Shown: positions 36,810 to 45,927, numbered from the stretch's first letter. The stretch is DNA of 64,000 nt from Amorphoplanes digitatis (GCF_014205335.1 NZ_JACHNH010000001.1:7744501-7808500); one strand, 5' to 3'. Numbers and translations are program-made. Notes: a model not told the origin generated them from the letters alone.

Positions 36810-37634
36810 CTAACCTGCCGACGCCCGCTCGTCACCCCTCGTTCGGGGAACGGACGCAAGGACTTTCGGCCCTGGCGGTGCCCCGTCGGCGGCCCGCGCC
36901 CCGGTCGGCGCCCGGCCGCCGCGCAGCCTGGTCGCCGCGAGCACCGCAGCACCCGTGACCTGCATGTCCGCCTCCCGGAGACGACTTGTGACCGCTGCCA
37001 ACGTGGCCCCGGTGGTGACGATGTCGTCAACCACTATCAGGGTGCCTCTCATCGTCGATCGGCGTCGCAAAACGCGGATCGAAGTACCCTTGATTCGCAG
37101 GGAACTCTCAGCCGCGGCGGCCCGGGCCGCTACATGCAGTGACGCGGAGTCCGGCCGGGGTAACGCGCGCAGCGGACGGCCGACACCAGCCTCCCAGCCC
37201 GCCGCGCGCAGGCGTCGCACGGCCTGTGTGGCGAGCCGCGCCATGTGATCGCCGTGCCGCTCGCGCGCCGCGCTCGCGGTCGACGGCACCGGCAGCAGCC
37301 ACACGGGCACGCCCCGCGGCGCGGCCCGGGCGACCGCGACGGCCAGCAGCGCGCCCAGCGGCCCGGCGAGCCGGTGCCGGCCCCGCTCCTTGTACGCCAG
37401 CAGCACGCCCCGCAGCGCGCCCTCGTACGCGCCGACGGCCGTGCAGGCGGGCATCCCGGGCGGCGGGGGTACCGGGGCCGTCGGAAAGGGCGTCAGGGCC
37501 TCCAGCGCGGCCGCGCAGCCGGCACACACCCCGAGGCGCAGCGGCACCCGTTCGGCGCCGCAGCCGGCGCAGGCGCCCGGCAGGATCAGGTCGGCGAGGT
37601 CGGCGCCGAGACCGGACGACCACGACGGGACCAC
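36810..37634 (-). CDS. ComF-family phosphoribosyltransferase-like protein
   Basis: The protein has 274 residues starting at GTG, 9 nt after lpqB. It has an N-terminal zinc ribbon (CAGCGAERVPLRLGVCAGC), a central ComF domain and the PRPP loop VVDDIVTTGATLAAVTSRL. In naturally competent bacteria ComF helps DNA uptake; in actinobacteria its role is unproven, and competence genes are not visible here. Confidence 0.9.
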   Translation of the reverse strand: MVPSWSSGLGADLADLILPGACAGCGAERVPLRLGVCAGCAAALEALTPFPTAPVPPPPGMPACTAVGAYEGALRGVLLAYKERGRHRLAGPLGALLAVAVARAAPRGVPVWLLPVPSTASAARERHGDHMARLATQAVRRLRAAGWEAGVGRPLRALPRPDSASLHVAARAAAAESSLRIKGTSIRVLRRRSTMRGTLIVVDDIVTTGATLAAVTSRLREADMQVTGAAVLAATRLRGGRAPTGARAADGAPPGPKVLASVPRTRGDERASAG

Positions 37635-37643
37635 GCGCCACGC

Positions 37644-39467
37644 TCAGCGCAGGAAGAACGGCGAGGTGGGTGCCACACCGGACGGCGGATTCGCCACCGG
37701 CTCGGCGAGATCACCGACGATGATCCGGATCGGCCCGTACTGCACGTCGAAGGCGGCGCCGTTGGCCACGTAGGCCACGTTGTCCGAGCTGTCCTTGCCC
37801 GCGGTCGGGCCGACCGGGTAGGCCGCCAGGTAGCTGACGTTCGCGGTGCCGATGTCGTCGAGCCGGGCCGAGACCTGCGTGCCGTCGAGCGTCACCTCGA
37901 AGATCGCCACCCGGTTGCGGTCCGCGCGGGCGCCGGCGACGGTCAGCCAGGTCTCGCTGCTCCAGTCGAGCGCGGTCACCTGGCGCAGCGGCGACGTCAG
38001 GATGTGCCGCGACTGGCGCACCTGCACGCCGTCGCCGTTGGTCGCCAGCGAGGCGATGAAGACCCGGCCGCCGGCCGCCAGCGCGATCCGGCGCCCGTCC
38101 GGCGCGACCGCGACGGCGGTGATGCCCGAGGACGCGCCCGGCACGGCCACCGCGGCGACCGGCGAGCCGTCCGAGGCGAAGCTGTAGAGCCGCCCGCCGA
38201 CGGTGATCAGTCCGACCGCGGGGATGTGCGGGTCCTCCGAGGTGATCGCCCAGACCGGCTGGCCGGTGCTGCCGCCGGGCAGGCTGACCCGGGCCGGCTC
38301 GGCCTGCTCGCCGGCCGGCGCCGCGGCGACGCGCAGCTCCTGCCGAGCGCCCGCGTCGACCACGAGGGCGGCGAACCGGCGGTCGCCCGCGGCGGCCAGG
38401 GCCGCGGCCCGGATGTTGCGGTTGGCCTCCGGGCGCAGCACCGGCACGGGTTCGGTGGGGTTCGCGAAGCGCGACATCCGGCGCACCTGGCCGTTGTAGA
38501 TCAGGAAGCGCTCCGGCCGCGACGCCAGCGAGTACGCCAGGTTGCTGGTGAGGTACTCGTTGCCCTCGTAGCTGTGCTGGTCCTGGCTGCCGACCCGCAG
38601 CTTGAGCGTGCGGGGCAGGTTGGGCCGCAGCGACCACATGAGCTGGCGCCGGAGCCGGTCCAGCGCGTCCGGATCGTCGGCGGGCTGCACCGACTGGCCG
38701 CTGAGGTTGATCTGCAGCGTGTCGTCGCTGACCGCGGGCACGTTGCCGTCCAGCGCGGTGCCCTCCGGCAGCTCCACGACGGTGCCCTCCAGCAACTGCG
38801 ACGGGCCCTCGATCAGCCACTTGAGGATCTCGTTGGGCGCCTGCTCCGACGGCAGGTCCTTGGACAGGTACCGCAGGTCGGGCACCAGGCCGGTCTGCTC
38901 GAGATTCCAGAAGTAGAGGTTGCGGCGCTCATAGAAGGCGTTGAGCGCGCTGTCGCTGATCAGCAGCACCGAGGGCGCGTTCGTCACGAACAGCCCGTTC
39001 TTGCCGCTGATGTATCCGACGGTGAGCTTGTATTCGATCGTCCGGCCGTCCGAGACCGGGTCGAGGGTGCCGTTGTGACCCAGCGAGCCGATGGTCTGCG
39101 CGCGCAGGGTCACCGCGTCGCTGCCCGGGTTGACCAGCGGGTCCTCGACCAGGTGCACCACCCGGATGTCGGGCAGCGGCGCCCTGAGCTTGGCGGCGGC
39201 CGACGGCGAGAGGAAATCCTTGACCCGCTCCATCGCGCCGCTCGGATCCCCCGCGGCGGCCTCGAGGTAGTACTGGACGAAGGTCTTCGGCTCAAGGGTG
39301 CTCTCCCGGCCGTGCCGGGTCGGCGCGACGTCGTCGCCGGCGGACGTGCCGGTCGACGGGCCCGGGCCGATGCGCCGCACGTCCGTGCCGTCCGGGATGC
39401 CGCAGCCACCGAGCAGGAGCGCGGCAAGCAGCGGCGCGACCAGCAGGGCACGCAGGCGGGTGCTCAT
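37644..39467 (-). CDS. lpqB: Lipoprotein LpqB (MtrB accessory)
   Basis: The protein has 607 residues from the ATG at 39467, which overlaps the mtrB stop (ATGA). The signal peptide ends in a lipobox LLGGC with Cys about 22, then a GerMN domain and a long beta-propeller-like region with repeated VAVPGASSGITAVAVAPDGRRIALAAGG-type strands. In mycobacteria LpqB binds MtrB outside the membrane and tunes the MtrAB response. Confidence 0.95.
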   Translation of the reverse strand: MSTRLRALLVAPLLAALLLGGCGIPDGTDVRRIGPGPSTGTSAGDDVAPTRHGRESTLEPKTFVQYYLEAAAGDPSGAMERVKDFLSPSAAAKLRAPLPDIRVVHLVEDPLVNPGSDAVTLRAQTIGSLGHNGTLDPVSDGRTIEYKLTVGYISGKNGLFVTNAPSVLLISDSALNAFYERRNLYFWNLEQTGLVPDLRYLSKDLPSEQAPNEILKWLIEGPSQLLEGTVVELPEGTALDGNVPAVSDDTLQINLSGQSVQPADDPDALDRLRRQLMWSLRPNLPRTLKLRVGSQDQHSYEGNEYLTSNLAYSLASRPERFLIYNGQVRRMSRFANPTEPVPVLRPEANRNIRAAALAAAGDRRFAALVVDAGARQELRVAAAPAGEQAEPARVSLPGGSTGQPVWAITSEDPHIPAVGLITVGGRLYSFASDGSPVAAVAVPGASSGITAVAVAPDGRRIALAAGGRVFIASLATNGDGVQVRQSRHILTSPLRQVTALDWSSETWLTVAGARADRNRVAIFEVTLDGTQVSARLDDIGTANVSYLAAYPVGPTAGKDSSDNVAYVANGAAFDVQYGPIRIIVGDLAEPVANPPSGVAPTSPFFLR

Positions 39468-41176
39468 CGGGCCACCCCCGCCGGCTCGCCGGCGACGTCG
39501 TCGTCCGGTGCGGGCGCGGCCTCGATCGCCGCGGGCCGCGCGTCGACGGCGCGGTCGCGAGGTATCAGCGGCAGCGGCGCCGCGACCAGGCGGTCGCCCG
39601 AGCGCACGGGCACGGTCAGCCGGAACTGCGCGCCGCCGCCCGGCTCGCCCCACGCCTCCAGCCAGCCGCCGTGCAGCCGGGCGTCCTCGACCGCGATGGA
39701 CAGGCCCAGCCCGGTGCCGCCGGTCTGCCGGGCGCGGGACGGGTCGGCGCGCCAGAACCGGTTGAACACCAGCCGCTCCTCACCCTGCTTGAGCCCGACG
39801 CCGTGATCCCGGACGGTGACCGCGACGGCGGCCTCGTCGGTCGCCAGGGTGACCTCGACCGGCCGGCCCTCGCCGTGCTCGACGGCGTTGCCGACCAGGT
39901 TGCGCAGCACCCGCTCGATCCGGCGGGGGTCGACCTCGGCGATGACCGGCGTCTCCGGCAGCCGCAGGTCGATGGTCACCCCGACCCGCTCGCCGAGCCC
40001 GGCCAGGCGCTCCGCGACCCGCTCGACGATCGGCACCAGGTCGGTGTATTCCGCGTCGAGCGCGGCGAAGCCCGCGTCGAAGCGGCTGATCTCCAGCAGG
40101 TCGGTCAGCAGGCTCTCGAAGCGGTCCAGCTCGGCCTGCAACAGCTCGGCGCTGCGCGCCACCGCCGGGTCGAAGTCCTCGCGCTCGGAGAAGAGCAGGT
40201 CGGCCGCCATCCGCACGGTGGTCAGCGGGGTGCGCAGCTCGTGCGACACGTCGGAGGTGAAGCGCCGCTGGAGCCGGGACATCTCCTCCAGGCGCACGAT
40301 CTGGCGCTGTAGGTTGGCCGCCATCTGGTTGAACGAGGCCGCCAGCAGCGCCAGGTCGTCCTCGCCGTCGACCTTCATGCGCTGGTCGAGCAGGCCGGCC
40401 GAGAGCCGCTGCGCCGTGCGCGCGGCGACACGCACCGGCGTCACCACCATGCGGGTGACCAGGCCCGCGACGACCCCGAGCAGGATGACCAGGGCCATGC
40501 CGGTGACCAGCACGGTGGTCCTGATCTCGTTGGCCGCCTGGTCCTCGGTGGTGAGCGGCACGAGGTAGTAGAGCTCGACGTGGCCGAAGCTGGTCGGCAC
40601 CGGCGACCCGTAGACCAGGTACTTGGTCCGCACGCCGCCGATGGTCGCGGTCCGGATCTGCTGGGCGACCTGCCCGTCGGCGACCGCGTGCACCATCTCC
40701 GGGGTGATCAAGGAGGTGGTGTCGACCTTCACCGAGGTGACCGGCTTGAGCTCGGGGAAGTTGTCGGCACGCAGCGAGACGATCGCCCCGCCGCTCTGCG
40801 CCGAGTCGCCGTCGGCGAGCCGGTTCACCGTGTCGATGATCGTCGCCGGCAGCGTCCGGTCGAACACCTGCCGGTGCACCGTGAGCTGCTGGTACGCATA
40901 TTCGACCTTGCCCAGCATCTGGGCGTGCACCTCGTCCTCGGCGCGATCCAGCAGGATCTGCGTGCTCCGGTTCGCGATGAACCACCCGAAGGCCCCGACC
41001 AGCAGGCTGGACGCGACGAGCGTCAGGGTGACGACCCGCAGGTGCAGCGAGCGGCGCCAGGCCCGCCGGGCGGGCGCGGCGACCCGCCGGCCCCGGCGCA
41101 CGCCGACGCGCCACTCCCGCCGCACCGTGCGAAGGGTGCGGCGGACGGGCATCGGGAGCCAGGCGGGAGCATGCAT
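39464..41176 (-). CDS. mtrB: Sensor histidine kinase MtrB
   Basis: The protein has 570 residues. A basic tail is followed by TM1 (about 48-70), an extracellular sensor domain of about 145 residues, TM2 (220-246), HAMP, a HisKA domain with the phosphoacceptor His about 312 (SDVSHELRTPL), then N box, DHGVGL and GTGLGLSI for ATP binding. It phosphorylates MtrA to coordinate division and wall metabolism. It is 30 nt downstream of mtrA and overlaps lpqB. Confidence 0.97.
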   Translation of the reverse strand: MHAPAWLPMPVRRTLRTVRREWRVGVRRGRRVAAPARRAWRRSLHLRVVTLTLVASSLLVGAFGWFIANRSTQILLDRAEDEVHAQMLGKVEYAYQQLTVHRQVFDRTLPATIIDTVNRLADGDSAQSGGAIVSLRADNFPELKPVTSVKVDTTSLITPEMVHAVADGQVAQQIRTATIGGVRTKYLVYGSPVPTSFGHVELYYLVPLTTEDQAANEIRTTVLVTGMALVILLGVVAGLVTRMVVTPVRVAARTAQRLSAGLLDQRMKVDGEDDLALLAASFNQMAANLQRQIVRLEEMSRLQRRFTSDVSHELRTPLTTVRMAADLLFSEREDFDPAVARSAELLQAELDRFESLLTDLLEISRFDAGFAALDAEYTDLVPIVERVAERLAGLGERVGVTIDLRLPETPVIAEVDPRRIERVLRNLVGNAVEHGEGRPVEVTLATDEAAVAVTVRDHGVGLKQGEERLVFNRFWRADPSRARQTGGTGLGLSIAVEDARLHGGWLEAWGEPGGGAQFRLTVPVRSGDRLVAAPLPLIPRDRAVDARPAAIEAAPAPDDDVAGEPAGVAR

Positions 41177-41206
41177 ATCGGGGGCAAGGTTAGCCCCTCC
41201 GGGGCA

Positions 41207-41896
41207 CTATCCGGTTCCCGCCTTGTAGCCGACCCCGCGCACCGTGAGGATGATCTCCGGCCGCTCCGGGTCCGGTTCGATCTTCGCGCGCAGCCGCTGG
41301 ACGTGCACGTTCACCAGCCGGGTGTCCGCCGCGTGCCGGTAGCCCCAGACCTGTTCGAGCAGCACCTCACGGGTGAAGACCTGGCGCGGCTTACGAGCGA
41401 GCGCGACCAGCAGGTCGAACTCGAGCGGCGTCAGCTTCACCTCCTCGCCGTCGCGCGCGACGGTGTGCGCCGGCACGTCGATGGTGATCTGGTTGCCGGG
41501 CGGCCCGATGGTGAGCAGCTCGGGCGCGGCGTCCTCGCCCCGGCGCAGCCGGGCGCGCATCCGCGCGACAAGCTCCTTGGGCTTGAAGGGCTTGACCACG
41601 TAGTCGTCGGCGCCGGACTCCAGCCCGAGCACGACGTCGACCGTGTCGCTCTTGGCCGTCAACATGACGATCGGAATGCCCGACTCGGTCCGGATGGCCC
41701 GGGCCACGTCGATGCCGCTCATGCCGGGCAGCATCAGATCCAGCAGAACGATGTCGGGCCGGTTCTCCCGGAACGCGGCGAGGGCGCGCTCCCCGTCGGC
41801 GACGAAGGACGGCAGGAAACCTTCGCTGCGCAGGACGATGCCGAGCATCTCGGCCAGCGCTGGGTCGTCATCGACGACGAGTACCCGGGCTCTCAT
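41207..41896 (-). CDS. mtrA: Response regulator MtrA
   Basis: The protein has 229 residues from the ATG at 41896; the frame stays open upstream through repeats, but the conserved start MRARVLVVDDD fixes the gene. Phosphoacceptor Asp53 (LLDLMLPG), Lys in the VVKPF motif, and an OmpR-type winged helix with LTPLEFDLLVALARKPRQVFTREVLLEQVWG and TVRGVGYK are intact. It is the master regulator of wall and division genes. Its upstream region is unusual: 1.86 kb without genes, with direct repeats. Confidence 0.97.
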   Translation of the reverse strand: MRARVLVVDDDPALAEMLGIVLRSEGFLPSFVADGERALAAFRENRPDIVLLDLMLPGMSGIDVARAIRTESGIPIVMLTAKSDTVDVVLGLESGADDYVVKPFKPKELVARMRARLRRGEDAAPELLTIGPPGNQITIDVPAHTVARDGEEVKLTPLEFDLLVALARKPRQVFTREVLLEQVWGYRHAADTRLVNVHVQRLRAKIEPDPERPEIILTVRGVGYKAGTG

Positions 41897-42078
41897 GCGA
41901 TCCAATATTGCACTGTCCCCTTTCGGCCCGTGTGACCGCCCGGCGATCATCTGGCGGCGGCGCTGCTGATCATGGACCGGCGAACGGTAAAAAGCCAGGC
42001 TAGAGGGCGCGGGCGACGACAGAGCCGGAGACACGCGTTCAACCTCCCGGAACCACCGATGGCGAGCGGCCCGGTCCC
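41897..42078. other. Leader region immediately upstream of mtrA
   Basis: This is the proximal 180 nt of the gene-free gap. It holds no gene. On the minus strand AATATT lies 7 nt before the mtrA ATG and could be a -10 box, but no matching -35 hexamer is convincing. Confidence 0.35.
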
Positions 42079-42466
42079 GCCACGCGGATCGATCGCGGCA
42101 ATGGTCCATTTTTCTGAGGCCATCGACATCCCGAGACTTCGACCTCGACGCCAAGGATGCCCGCTCCCTGGTCAGCTCGGCGAGCCGGACGCAGCCACGG
42201 CGAGGGCCGCTCTGCCACGCGGATGGTTGCGGCATTGGTCCGGTTTGCCGGGGCATCGACTTGCCGGGGCCTCGGACCGCGACGCGAAAGACGCCCGCTT
42301 CCTGATCAGCTCCCGGCGAGCCGAGCGCGGCCACCGCGAGGGCCGGCCTGCCACGCGGATCGGCCGCAGCAATGGTCCGATTTGCCGGGTTCTGGACTTG
42401 CCGGGCCGCGACCGCGACACCAAAGGCGCCCGCCCTGGTCAAATCGGCGAGCCGAGCGCGGTCCTG
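42079..42466. repeat. Three imperfect direct repeats of about 135 nt upstream of mtrA
   Basis: Copies begin at 42079, 42214 and 42350, each with GCCACGCGGAT, followed by a GCGGCAATGGTCC-like segment, a TTTGCCGGG-like segment (diverged in copy 1), a GACGCCCGC-like segment, a CCTGGTCAG-like segment, and a GCGAGCCG. Periods are 135 and 136 nt and the last copy is shorter (about 117 nt). As the periods are not multiples of three, no single coding frame keeps the repeat. No function is recognised. Confidence 0.8.
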
Positions 42467-42717
42467 AGTGGAGATGACGCAGGAGCGCGGTCCGCATCCG
42501 ATCAGGTCCGCGATCCGAATGGTCATGTGCGGCGAACCGACCACCCCGGCGAAACGCAGGCCGCGAGACGGCGCCGGCCTGTCGTACATCAGACCGCCAC
42601 CCAGGTACGGGCAACGTGGTCAACAAACGCAGAATCGGGGCCGACCAGCACACCGGACCGGTAGGCGTGGCGTCACGCCAAGGGGACCGACCGCCGGGCG
42701 GAGATCGCCCATACAGC

Positions 42718-42754
42718 GAACGGGGCGGCGGGTCAAAGACCCGTCGCCCCGTTC
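42718..42754. terminator. 16-bp hairpin in the mtrA-manA gap
   Basis: Positions 42718-42733 pair with 42739-42754 around CAAAG. One pair is G-T on the plus strand, giving a G-U wobble in plus-strand RNA but an A-C mismatch in minus-strand RNA. No T tract follows on either strand. It could end a short minus-strand transcript from the promoter at 42822-42851 or a plus-strand RNA. Confidence 0.45.
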
Positions 42755-42821
42755 ATCCCCCCGGTTTGGTACCGCGCGCGCCCGTGGGACCCCCCGATCA
42801 CCAATGACGCTGCGTGTTTAT

Positions 42822-42851
42822 AGATTCACACTCCGCACATAACCCTGTCAA
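42822..42851 (-). promoter_or_regulatory. Promoter-like element in an AT-rich island
   Basis: On the minus strand a perfect TTGACA (42846-42851) is followed 18 nt later by GAATCT (42822-42827), inside an AT-rich stretch (about 42812-42890) that stands out in this genome. It points towards mtrA, 0.9 kb away, through the hairpin and the three repeats. A start near 42815 would give a RNA of about 100 nt if the hairpin terminates it. Confidence 0.5.
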
Positions 42852-42895
42852 GCAAATCCAGAAATTTCCTGTTTTGTACCCCTTCGCAAACGACG

Positions 42896-43756
42896 GGGCG
42901 CCGAAGCGCAGGGGCGCCCGGGCGCACGAAGGGCGGGGCGAGACGCGGCGCGGCGCGAGACGAGGGGCGAGACGCGGCGCGGAGCGAGACGAGGGGCGAG
43001 ACGCGGCGCGGCGCGAGACGAGGGGCGAGACGCGGCGCGGAGCGAGACGAGGGGCGAGACGCAGCGCGGAGCGAGACGAGGGGCGAGACGCAGCGCGGAG
43101 CGAGACGAGGCGCGGATCGGGGCGAGGCGCGGATCGGGGCGAGGCGCGGATCGGGGCGAGGCGCGGATCGGGGCGAGGCGCGGGGCGCGGGGCGCGGAAC
43201 GGGGCGAGGCGCGGATCGGGGCGAGGCGCGGGGCGCGGGGCGCGGAACGGGGCGAGGCGCGGGGCGCGGGGCGCGGAACGGGGCGAGGCGCGGGGCGAGA
43301 CGCAGCGCGGAGCGAGGCGAGACGCGGGACGCGGCGCGGCGCGGGACGAGACGCGGCGCGGAGCGAGACGAGGCGCGGCGCGTGGCGCAGAGCGGGGCGA
43401 GGCCCCGAACGAGGCGAGGCGCGGAACGGGGCGAGGCACGGATCTGGGCGAGGCGCGGGGTGCGGGGCGCGGGGCGAGGCAAGACGCGGGGCGAACCGCG
43501 AGCCGGAGCGTGAGACGAGGCAAAGCTCGGGGCGCGGAGCGGGGCAAGGCGCGGGGCGGGCCGCGAGCTGGCACGCGGGGGCGCGAAGCGGGGCAGGCGC
43601 GGGGGTGCGGAACGGGGCAAGGCGCGGAGAGAGGGGCGCGTGGAGAGGTGAGGCGGGAGGTGGGGCCGGGTGGGCGGGGTGGCGTGGCGCGCAAAGGGGC
43701 GGGGTAGGCGCGTCGGGAAGGCGGGGTGGGTCGGAGGGGTGGGGAAGGTGGTTGGG
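42896..43756. repeat. G-rich, T-free satellite between mtrA and manA
   Basis: The plus strand is almost pure G, C and A with strong G over C excess; no T occurs from 42901 to 43115. Two periodic families are clear. A 29-nt unit begins at 42933, 42962, 42991, 43020, 43049 and 43078. A 17-nt unit (GAGGCGCGGATCGGGGC) begins at 43107, 43124, 43141, 43158 and 43206, interleaved with a 31-nt variant at 43175, 43223 and 43254. After 43290 the pattern degrades but keeps the skew to the manA stop. All six frames are open only because stop codons need T or A/T pairs that are absent; there is no start signal or coding-like composition. Confidence 0.9.
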
Positions 43757-44944
43757 TTAGGTGGCTGGGCAGGCGACGAAGATCTCGCCTACGCCGGCCA
43801 CTGTGGCGGGGCCGGTTTGGGCCGGGACGTAGGCCGCGGTTCCTGGCACGACCTCCGCCGGCGTCCCGTCGATCGCCTCCGCCACGAACACGTCGCCTCG
43901 GGTGCCCAGGACGATGCGGGGGCCCGTGCCCGGTAGGCGTAGTGGCGGTGTCGTCGGGGTCAGGGTCATCCGGTAGAGGGCGAACTCACGCACCGGTACC
44001 TGCCAGGTCCGCACGCCCGGCGCCACCTCCGTGGCCGGGAGGATCGGGTCGTCGAGGACCTCGAAGCGCAGGACCCGCAGCAACTCCTCCACGTCCACCC
44101 GCTTAGGGGTCAGACCGCCGCGCAACACGTTGTCGCTGGCCGCCATGATCTCGATGCCGGTGCCGCGCAGGTACGCGTGCAGGTTGCCCGCCGGCATCCA
44201 GATCGCCTCGCCGGGCGCCAGCCGGACGTGGTTGAGCAGGAGCGCCACCAGCACACCCGGATCGCCCGGGTAGTGGCCGGCCAGGTCGATCGCCAGCTCG
44301 TGGCCCCGCGTGGCGGGTACCGCGGACCTCGCCGCCGCGACGACCTCGTCGATCAGGGCCGGGCGGTCGGCGGCCGGCCAGGTCAGCAGGGCGCGTACCG
44401 CGTCGCGGAGGCCGGCCGGGCCGGCGCGCAGTGCCGCGACCACCGGTGCCAGGCGCGGGATGTTCAGGTCGGCGAGCAGCGCCGCCGACACGTCCGGCGC
44501 ACGGAAACCGCAGAGCGCGTCGAACGGCGTGAGCGCGACGAGCATCTCCGGCTTGTGGTGGGCGTCCGTGTAGTTGCGGGGGGCCTCCGGGTCCGCCTCC
44601 TGCGCGGCGTACGCCCGCTTCGCGTAGTCCGCGTCCGGGTGTGCCTGTAGCGACAGCGGCGCCGCGGCGGCCAGGACCTTCATCAGGTACGGCAGGCGTG
44701 CGCCGAACTCGTCGACGACGTCCGCGCCGAGCTGGCCCTTCGGGTCGTCCTCGATCAGCGTGGCCAGGCTGACCGGGCCGTCGGGGCCGGTGACGGTCGA
44801 CGGGTCGCCCGGGTGGGCGCCCAGCCACAGCTCCGCCTCCGGGGTCTCGCTCGGCGACGGCCGGCCCTGTAGCTCGGCGATCGACGTGCGCGAGCCCCAG
44901 GCGTACGGCCGGACGACGCCGCGAAGTGGGAAGACAGCGGCCAC
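43757..44944 (-). CDS. manA: Mannose-6-phosphate isomerase, class I
   Basis: The protein has 395 residues from the GTG at 44944 behind AGGAACGGGG. Type I PMI motifs are in order: PYAWGSRT, ELWLGAHP, LPYLMKVLAAAAPLSLQAHPDADYA (zinc ligands), NYTDAHHKPEMLVALTPFDALCGF, and WMPAGNLHAYLRGTGIEIMAASDNVLRGGLTPK. It interconverts fructose-6-P and mannose-6-P for GDP-mannose and mannan/mycothiol-type glycan supply together with ManB and ManC in this window. Confidence 0.95.
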   Translation of the reverse strand: MAAVFPLRGVVRPYAWGSRTSIAELQGRPSPSETPEAELWLGAHPGDPSTVTGPDGPVSLATLIEDDPKGQLGADVVDEFGARLPYLMKVLAAAAPLSLQAHPDADYAKRAYAAQEADPEAPRNYTDAHHKPEMLVALTPFDALCGFRAPDVSAALLADLNIPRLAPVVAALRAGPAGLRDAVRALLTWPAADRPALIDEVVAAARSAVPATRGHELAIDLAGHYPGDPGVLVALLLNHVRLAPGEAIWMPAGNLHAYLRGTGIEIMAASDNVLRGGLTPKRVDVEELLRVLRFEVLDDPILPATEVAPGVRTWQVPVREFALYRMTLTPTTPPLRLPGTGPRIVLGTRGDVFVAEAIDGTPAEVVPGTAAYVPAQTGPATVAGVGEIFVACPAT

Positions 44945-44964
44945 AGCAGCCCCGTTCCTGAGAG

Positions 44965-45927
44965 TTACGCCGTCGCGGGTTCCGCGGCGGATTCCGACGA
45001 CGACGCCGCCGCTTCCGGGTGGTAGATGTCCGGCTCGAGGTAGATCACCCGGGCGACCGGCATCGCCTCGCGGATCCGGGCCTCGCACTCGTCGATGTGC
45101 TGTGCCACCTCGGCCGCGTTCTCCGTCGGCGGCACCGCGATCTTCGCGGCGACCAGCAGCTCGTCGGGGCCCAGGTAGAGCGTCTTCATGTGGATGATGC
45201 GCTCGACGCCGGAGCCGGCCAGCACGGCCTGCTCGATCCTCGTGACGTCCTCGGGGTTGGCGCCCTCGCCGAGCAGCAGGCTCTTGGTCTCGATCGCCAG
45301 GACGATCGCGATGGCCACCAGCAGGAAGCCGATGCCCGCGGTGCCGATGCCGTCCCAGAGGCCGTCGCCGGTGATCAGGGTCAGCGTCACGCCGAAGAGG
45401 GCGAAGACCAGGCCGAGCAGCGCGCCGGCGTCCTCGAGCAGCACGACCGGCAGCTCGGGTGCCTTGGCGCGGCGGACGAAGGAGACCCACGAGGCCTTGC
45501 CGCGGATCAGGTTCGACTCCTGGATCGCCGTACGGAACGAGAAGCTCTCCAGGCCGATGGCGATGAGCAGCACCGTAATCGGCACCCACTGCCAGCTCTC
45601 GATGCCGTGGCGATCGTGCAGCTTGTGGTACGCCTCGTAGAGCGCGAACAGGCCACCGACGCTGAACAGCACGATCGAGACGATGAACGCGTAGACGTAA
45701 CGCTCACGGCCGTACCCGAAGGGGTGTTGCGGGGTGGCCTTGCGGGTCGACCGCTTGCCGCCGAGCAGCAGCAGCGCCTGGTTGCCGGAGTCGGCGACCG
45801 AGTGGATGGCCTCGGCGAGCATCGAGGAGGAGCCGGTCAGCGCCCACGCGATGAACTTGGTGGCCGCGATGCCCAGGTTGGCGCCGAGTGCCGCGACGAT
45901 CGCCTTGGTGCCGCCTCCGGCACTCAC
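44965..45927 (-). CDS. Cation diffusion facilitator (CDF) metal exporter
   Basis: The protein has 320 residues starting at GTG. It has about six membrane helices, with TM2 carrying MLAEAIHSVADSGNQ and TM5 carrying the VVLLEDAGALLG acidic site, and a C-terminal cytoplasmic domain with HMKTLYLGPDELLVAAKIAV typical of CDF dimers. It exports a divalent metal such as zinc, manganese or iron by proton exchange; the metal is not predictable here. It lies between manA and the SIS gene, overlapping the latter's stop by 4 nt. Confidence 0.92.
   Translation of the reverse strand: MSAGGGTKAIVAALGANLGIAATKFIAWALTGSSSMLAEAIHSVADSGNQALLLLGGKRSTRKATPQHPFGYGRERYVYAFIVSIVLFSVGGLFALYEAYHKLHDRHGIESWQWVPITVLLIAIGLESFSFRTAIQESNLIRGKASWVSFVRRAKAPELPVVLLEDAGALLGLVFALFGVTLTLITGDGLWDGIGTAGIGFLLVAIAIVLAIETKSLLLGEGANPEDVTRIEQAVLAGSGVERIIHMKTLYLGPDELLVAAKIAVPPTENAAEVAQHIDECEARIREAMPVARVIYLEPDIYHPEAAASSSESAAEPATA

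Noticed and set aside
41897..42589. N-terminal extension of mtrA through the 135-nt repeats
   Set aside because: The conserved response-regulator start is at 41896; the extension has no domain and the repeat spacing (135/136 nt) breaks the frame.
42814..43707. Open frames of nearly 300 codons on both strands across the satellite
   Set aside because: They exist because the sequence has almost no T or A-T pairs to form stop codons. Composition is repetitive (Arg/Ala/Pro/Ser), all frames are open and no start signal is present.
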